Assembly (NCBI GenBank): GCA_036526255.1 | Contig: DATCYW010000080.1 | Coordinates: 62,001 to 126,000, forward strand | From: Malonomonas sp036526255 | GTDB lineage: Bacteria > Desulfobacterota > Desulfuromonadia > Desulfuromonadales > Geopsychrobacteraceae | DNA: 64,000 nt | Direction of reading: 5' to 3' | Part shown: one piece after another, positions 59,659-64,000 of the stretch | Numbering within the stretch: position 1 is the stretch's first letter | Layout: the number at the start of each line of letters is the position of its first letter | The notes under the pieces: model-generated | What the model saw: only the letters and a program-made list of their open reading frames with translations | Database searches by the model: none | What the model was told of the DNA's origin: nothing | Program-made: the position numbers and the translations under genes

Positions 59659-61827
59659 ATGTTGGAACGCGGCCGTTTGATTGCCGACTGCAGGATTGTC
59701 AAGCCGCTCGCTGAAAACAAGATGTATCAAACCTATCTGGTTGAAACAACTGAGTTCGGTTCGGTCGTGATGCATCTGTTTGCTAACGAAGCTTTTCCTG
59801 ATGAGAAGGTTCGTCAGAAATTTATTGCTGCTGCCGGTTCATTGCTTGGGCATGCACTGCCGGGGATTTGTTCTCTGCTAAAAGTCGGTGCGGATGACGA
59901 AACGGTTTATGCTCTTTATCCAAGCGTTGCCGGGCAGCCACTAGCGGAACAGCTGGTCTCTGGTTCTTCTGCCAGGCAGTCACTGGAGTTCATCAAGCAG
60001 CTAGCGCAATGTTTAAGTCCGGCGCATCGTTCCGGGCTCTGGCATGGCAATCTTTCACCGCAGACAGTCTTTATCGACAAGGGGCAGATTGAGCTCGCCG
60101 ACTTTGCTTTAAGCGGTCTGGTAAAGCTTGATTTCAATTCCGGAGTTGACGCCAGCTACAGTAGCCCCGAGCTGGTCCGCGGCGAGGCACTGAGTCCAGC
60201 ATCTGATCTCTACAGTATTGGGATTATTCTCTTTCAACTGCTGACCGGTAAGTTACCTTATACCGGAGATCAGCCGTTTTCGATTGCCATGCAGCACCTT
60301 CAGGGAGAAATCCCGCTTCTCCCTGAGTCGCTGAGCATCTGCCAGCCGCTACTTGATTCACTGCTGCAAGCAATGGCCGACGAACGAAATAGCACAGATG
60401 AGCTGATTGACGAGCTGGATCGGCTTCTGGCTCGCCCGGAACTTGATGCGTTGGCTCTGCCGGTGCAGTTAAGTTTTGCTGATATTCGGCCCTCTTTGCC
60501 AGCTGAAAATTCAGCTGACGAAGAAATTGGTATCGGAGCAGATACGACAGAAGCAGTGTCATTGCTTGAAAACACCTCAAGGGTCGAGCAGGCGATGCTT
60601 GAGTCGGATGTCACGGCGCGCATTGAGAGACGTTTGAAGGAACGAGCCGCCGTGCTGCAGTCCTCATCTCAGGGCAGTGAACAGGAGCGGGCCGATACGG
60701 CACGAATATCCGAAATTAATCGACAGGATGGGCAAGTTACAAACATGCTGAATCAGAAACGTTATCAGAAAAAATCCGGCCGCGGCAGACTGCTGCTATT
60801 GACTCTACTGGGAATCGCCATCGGCGCGGTTTTGTATTTGCTGATCTTTCAACGTGGCGCAGAGAACCCGCAGTTTGCCTCTTCGACAGGGCCTGCAGAG
60901 TTGATCGTTGCTCTTGAGGCCGGGCGTTTACAGTTGCAGAGTGATGAGTTGGCTGCTGCAGAGAAGACCTTTCTTGGTCTGATCGAAAAGTACCCCGGCA
61001 CACCTGAGCCTTATAATAACCTGGCCGTCGTCTACGCATTGCAGGGTCAGCTGGATGCCGCTAAGACCGCGCTGGAACAGGCACTGGCTACAGATGCTGG
61101 CTACGCTACTGTCTATCGTAATCTTGGCACCGTTTATGCTGAAATGGCGCGCGATTCCTACGGTCGTGCCCTGCAGTTAAAAAAGGGGCAGCAGTCGGTC
61201 AGTTTGCTGATGTTTGCAGCCGACGGGCCGCTGCCATTGCACCTTGATAAACCAGCCAGTGGGGCTGTCGTGGCCACAGCTGCTGAGCCTGTCGTGTCAG
61301 CGGCGGTAGCTACCGGGCAGATTCCTGCTGACAACGCTGAGCCGGTGACAGCTTCTGCCGCGAATCCTGCAGAGACTGCACCACCTGTAATTGCGGCGAC
61401 CGAGGTACCGCCTCCGGTGGCGGCAGTCGTGACGCCAAAGGTTCAGGAAAAAGTCACTGAGGTTGTCATTGCCCCTGAGCCAGAGTCGGCCGAACTCTTT
61501 CTGCAGAGCTGGGCCGCTGCCTGGGCAGCACAGAATGTTGAAGCTTATCTGTCTTTTTATGCCGATGACTATGTTCCTTCCAATGGTCAGAGCCGCAGGG
61601 AATGGGCTGCCGGCAGGAAGAGTCGTCTGACAAAGCCGACTAAGATCGAAGTCGCTCTCGAGGATTTTTCACCGCTGCGGACCGAGGGTGACAAAATACA
61701 GATAGAAGTAACGCAGTCCTATCAGAGTGATCGGTTTGCCGATCGGACCCGCAAATTGTTCGATCTGAAACGTACGGGAGATAAGTGGGAAATCTTGCGC
61801 GAACGTTCACTCGGGAGGGTGCGTTGA
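59659..61827 (+). CDS. Membrane pseudokinase with TPRs and C-terminal NTF2-like domain
   Basis: A 722-residue protein of unfamiliar design. Residues about 5-260 resemble a Ser/Thr kinase, with a SPE motif (169-171) and D183 in SDLYSIGIILFQLLTGKLPY, but key residues are missing: the HRD loop reads HGN (129-131), DFG reads DFA (148-150), and no lysine stands in the VVMHLF strand. It is probably a pseudokinase. A charged helical stretch (300-370), one transmembrane helix (377-396), TPR-like repeats (about 415-512), an Ala/Pro linker and an NTF2-like domain (612-722) follow. The N-terminus should be cytoplasmic and the rest periplasmic. GAGGAG precedes the ATG; its end abuts the L,D-transpeptidase gene. 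Confidence 0.82.
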   Translation: MLERGRLIADCRIVKPLAENKMYQTYLVETTEFGSVVMHLFANEAFPDEKVRQKFIAAAGSLLGHALPGICSLLKVGADDETVYALYPSVAGQPLAEQLVSGSSARQSLEFIKQLAQCLSPAHRSGLWHGNLSPQTVFIDKGQIELADFALSGLVKLDFNSGVDASYSSPELVRGEALSPASDLYSIGIILFQLLTGKLPYTGDQPFSIAMQHLQGEIPLLPESLSICQPLLDSLLQAMADERNSTDELIDELDRLLARPELDALALPVQLSFADIRPSLPAENSADEEIGIGADTTEAVSLLENTSRVEQAMLESDVTARIERRLKERAAVLQSSSQGSEQERADTARISEINRQDGQVTNMLNQKRYQKKSGRGRLLLLTLLGIAIGAVLYLLIFQRGAENPQFASSTGPAELIVALEAGRLQLQSDELAAAEKTFLGLIEKYPGTPEPYNNLAVVYALQGQLDAAKTALEQALATDAGYATVYRNLGTVYAEMARDSYGRALQLKKGQQSVSLLMFAADGPLPLHLDKPASGAVVATAAEPVVSAAVATGQIPADNAEPVTASAANPAETAPPVIAATEVPPPVAAVVTPKVQEKVTEVVIAPEPESAELFLQSWAAAWAAQNVEAYLSFYADDYVPSNGQSRREWAAGRKSRLTKPTKIEVALEDFSPLRTEGDKIQIEVTQSYQSDRFADRTRKLFDLKRTGDKWEILRERSLGRVR

Positions 61828-63170
61828 TGGTAAGACGCCTTCTGGTTGCGGTATTAATACTGACACTGCTCGGGTTTACCGGCGTCAGGGTCAGTGCGCT
61901 CTGGTCGCAACCTGATGAGCGGCTGGTCGAACGGGCAGTTCTTGACGATACCCTCTCGACAGCAAGCTGGTTGCTGACGCTGGATGATCAGCAGCGGGCG
62001 TTCTGGCAACGGCTGGAGTCTCGTTTGCAGGGCAACCCAGACGATTTTGAGGCGAGCCTGCTGAAAAGCTTGCTGCTGTTTCAGGGGGCGCGCTTAAATG
62101 CCGCGGTGTCTGAACTGCAGGAGTTGACCCGACGGGCACCTAAGTTTCAGCTTGCACATCTGGTCTTGGGTGACCTGTTGCTGGCGCGTTTCGATCTGGT
62201 TTCGTCAATCGGCAAAAGCGCTCTTCTGCAGCGGCTTGATGCCCAGCAGGAACTCCAGATCGAACAGTTGCGCCGCGAGGCTCGAGCCAGACTGCAGGGT
62301 TACCTGGCGTTGGTTGACGGTGTTGAGGTTCCAAGGGCGTTACTTAGCCTCAGTTCCGTCACCGAGTATGCGCTGGTCGTCGACAAGAGTATGAATCGAC
62401 TCTACGTCTATCGTAACCTGGGGCCGGGTTTGCCGCCTGAACTGGTGGATGACTATTACATCGTTCTGGGTAAAAAAACCGGCGACAAATTCAAGGAAGG
62501 TGATCTGCGAACCCCGAACGGGGTCTATTTCGTCACCAGTTACCTGCCGGATGAAAAGCTGCCGCCACTCTATGGCAGCGGAGCTTTCCCGGTTAACTAT
62601 CCAAACGAACTCGATTTGCGCCTGCGTAAAACCGGAAATGGTATCTGGTTGCATGGCACCGACAAAGATTTCTACAGTCGCCCGCCGCTCGATACCGAAG
62701 GTTGTGTCGTGTTGACCAACGAAGAGTTCAGCCGTATAGGGCAATATGTTGAGATCGGTCGCACTCCGGTGGTTATCAGCGAGCAGGTTGAGTGGGTCTC
62801 CAGTCGTGAATGGCTGGATAAGAATATCGAGATTCAGGCAACTCTGGAGCACTGGCGGCAGAGTTGGGAGCAGGCCGATCTGGCTGCCTATCTGCGTCTC
62901 TATTCGGCTGATTTCTGGGCCAAGGGGCATGACAACAGCAGCTGGGGACGACACAAGAAGATGGTTTTTGCCGGAAAGAAATTCCAGAAGATCGACCTGT
63001 CAGAAATTTCACTGTTAGCCTATCCGCAGGTCGGTGATGGCAAGCAGATGGTGGTTGCGAACTTTGTCCAGCATTACCGCTCTAATAATTACAACGGTGA
63101 CATGCGCAAGCGGCTCTATATGGTAAAAGAGCAGGGACGTTGGAAGGTTCTTTATGAAGGGCATCAGTAA
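61827..63170 (+). CDS. L,D-transpeptidase (YkuD) with C-terminal NTF2-like domain
   Basis: A 447-residue exported enzyme predicted to crosslink or trim peptidoglycan stem peptides, or to attach proteins to them. After an N-terminal signal/anchor (1-24) and a helical region (about 30-170), the YkuD domain (about 180-320) has the catalytic pair H276 (WLHGTDK) and C293 (TEGCVVL), 17 residues apart. The final 105 residues are NTF2-like. This layout resembles Csd6 of Helicobacter pylori, a cell-shape L,D-carboxypeptidase with an NTF2-like tail. The ATG at 61827 follows GGGAGGG and overlaps the last base of the upstream stop; a start at 61785 is rejected. Confidence 0.9.
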   Translation: MVRRLLVAVLILTLLGFTGVRVSALWSQPDERLVERAVLDDTLSTASWLLTLDDQQRAFWQRLESRLQGNPDDFEASLLKSLLLFQGARLNAAVSELQELTRRAPKFQLAHLVLGDLLLARFDLVSSIGKSALLQRLDAQQELQIEQLRREARARLQGYLALVDGVEVPRALLSLSSVTEYALVVDKSMNRLYVYRNLGPGLPPELVDDYYIVLGKKTGDKFKEGDLRTPNGVYFVTSYLPDEKLPPLYGSGAFPVNYPNELDLRLRKTGNGIWLHGTDKDFYSRPPLDTEGCVVLTNEEFSRIGQYVEIGRTPVVISEQVEWVSSREWLDKNIEIQATLEHWRQSWEQADLAAYLRLYSADFWAKGHDNSSWGRHKKMVFAGKKFQKIDLSEISLLAYPQVGDGKQMVVANFVQHYRSNNYNGDMRKRLYMVKEQGRWKVLYEGHQ

Positions 63171-63197
63171 TTTTGTTTTCAGGAGGATGTGGCTGAA

Positions 63198-63980
63198 ATG
63201 TACCGTTTATCTTTAATAATTTGTGCCTTGCTGGTTGTGTTGACATCTGCAGACCTGAGAGCGGCACAGCTTGTTGGGCACAGCGATGGAACTGTCCTTG
63301 ATCAACGCACCGGCCTGATCTGGCAGCAGGAAGCCTCAGGGCGGATGCCCTGGCTGGAAGCGGTACGGTTCTGTAATCAGCTGGAGCTGGCCGGCGTCCG
63401 TGGCTGGCGGTTACCGTTTCGGGATGAGCTGAAAACGCTGATTTCCCAAACTGGTGAGTCCATGCTGGATGAACAGGCTTTTCCCGGTGCCCAGGCTGAG
63501 GTTTACTGGAGCCTCAGCCGTGAAGAGCAGCAACCGGATCAGGTCTGGGGCGTGAGCTTTGTCGATGGCAAGGACTACATGTTCGATCGCAAGGATTTCA
63601 ATTTTCAAGCGCGCTGCATGATAGAAACGGCAGAGGCTGTCTATCTGCCGCTGCTCAACAAGTGGGCCAATGCCTGGTCGGCGCAGGATGTCGAGGGTTA
63701 TCTCGGTTGCTACGGGCAAAAATTTCTGCCTGAGGGGGGGCTGAGCCGCGAAGAGTGGGCAAAGCAGCGTCAAGTTCGTATCACCAAGCCGAAATCGATT
63801 CAGGTGACTGTTTCAGATATAAAAGTTGTTTCCGAAGAGGGGAGTCGGGCAGAGATCATGTTCCGGCAGAAGTATCAGGCGAACAGTTATCAGGATCAGG
63901 TCATGAAGGTCATGGCGCTGGGGCTGGAGCGTGGGGAACTGGTTATTCTCAGCGAGCGGACGATTTCTCAGATCCAGTAG
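63198..63980 (+). CDS. Exported DUF1566 protein with C-terminal NTF2-like domain
   Basis: A 260-residue exported protein with signal peptide (about 1-22). Residues about 24-142 match the DUF1566 / Lcl pattern: DGTVLDQRTGLIWQQEA, WLEAVRFCNQLELAG and RGWRLPFRDELKTLI. Residues about 150-260 are an NTF2-like domain (NKWANAWSAQDVEGYLGCYG then SREEWAKQRQVRITKPKSIQV) closely related to the tail of the pseudokinase two genes upstream. The ATG at 63198 lies 11 bases after AGGAGG; GTG at 63189 is closer to it but gives a longer head before the signal peptide. Function unknown; it belongs with the L,D-transpeptidase, 27 bases upstream. Confidence 0.8.
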   Translation: MYRLSLIICALLVVLTSADLRAAQLVGHSDGTVLDQRTGLIWQQEASGRMPWLEAVRFCNQLELAGVRGWRLPFRDELKTLISQTGESMLDEQAFPGAQAEVYWSLSREEQQPDQVWGVSFVDGKDYMFDRKDFNFQARCMIETAEAVYLPLLNKWANAWSAQDVEGYLGCYGQKFLPEGGLSREEWAKQRQVRITKPKSIQVTVSDIKVVSEEGSRAEIMFRQKYQANSYQDQVMKVMALGLERGELVILSERTISQIQ

Positions 63981-64000
63981 TTTCGGTTCTGTTGAGTTCT

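Noticed and set aside
1..64000. CRISPR arrays, tRNA genes, insertion sequences and att sites
   Set aside because: The intergenic spaces were read for regular direct repeats, cloverleaf-like sequence and transposase frames; none was found. The Cas6-like gene prompted a special look at 19700-20860, without result.

Overview
The window reads as a chromosomal segment of a Gram-negative anaerobe, most likely a Desulfuromonadales/Geobacterales-type bacterium (Desulfobacterota). This is inferred from several things together: a V/A-type ATPase operon, a multihaem c-type cytochrome, a leucine T-box leader in front of leuA in a genome that also has LPS export genes (lptF, lptG), a SahR-like ArsR-methyltransferase regulator beside ahcY, and an ilvD-ilvB-ilvN-psd-pssA-leuA order. 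The DNA is moderately GC-rich, coding is dense, and many genes overlap by 4 to 20 bases. I see no tRNA, rRNA, insertion sequence, prophage or CRISPR array.

Layout. 1-3519: V-type ATPase subunits A (5' truncated by the window edge), B and D. 3513-4376: an HDOD signalling protein on the minus strand. 4481-7532: a zinc-uptake island, with zur-znuC-znuB reading left and znuA reading right from a shared promoter region that carries a Zur box. 7771-13666: dnaE, accA, an RlpA-like lipoprotein and a DUF502 membrane protein. 13667-18510: a cold-shock gene with a structured leader, then a moxR-DUF58-transglutaminase cluster and two small genes. 18591-24456: tgt, a solitary Cas6-like gene, a two-gene uncharacterised operon, an exported alpha/beta hydrolase and enolase. 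24603-29809: glycosyltransferase, patatin, sahR-ahcY and an XRE-cupin regulator. 29920-32174: lptF-lptG.

32415-40685 is the translation and envelope block rpsB-tsf-pyrH-frr-(ferredoxin)-uppS-cdsA-dxr-rseP-tsaB. 40773-50606 is branched-chain amino-acid and phospholipid synthesis: a DUF465 gene, ilvD, ilvB, ilvN, psd, pssA, then a T-box-controlled leuA-leuC-leuD. A DEAD-box helicase, an acyl-CoA dehydrogenase and a multihaem cytochrome (50724-54887) separate leuCD from leuB, which has its own strong promoter. 56675-59580 holds truA, rplM-rpsI and argC.

The least ordinary part is 59659-63980. Three adjacent genes (a membrane-spanning pseudokinase with TPRs, a YkuD-type L,D-transpeptidase and an exported DUF1566 protein) each end in a related NTF2-like domain, which suggests one envelope-remodelling module. 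Other points worth attention are apparent non-canonical start codons for cdsA (ATT) and the DUF58 gene (ATC), the orphan Cas6-like protein, the T-box leader, and a 52-residue ferredoxin gene that is easy to miss. All function calls come from reading motifs by eye; no database search was run.
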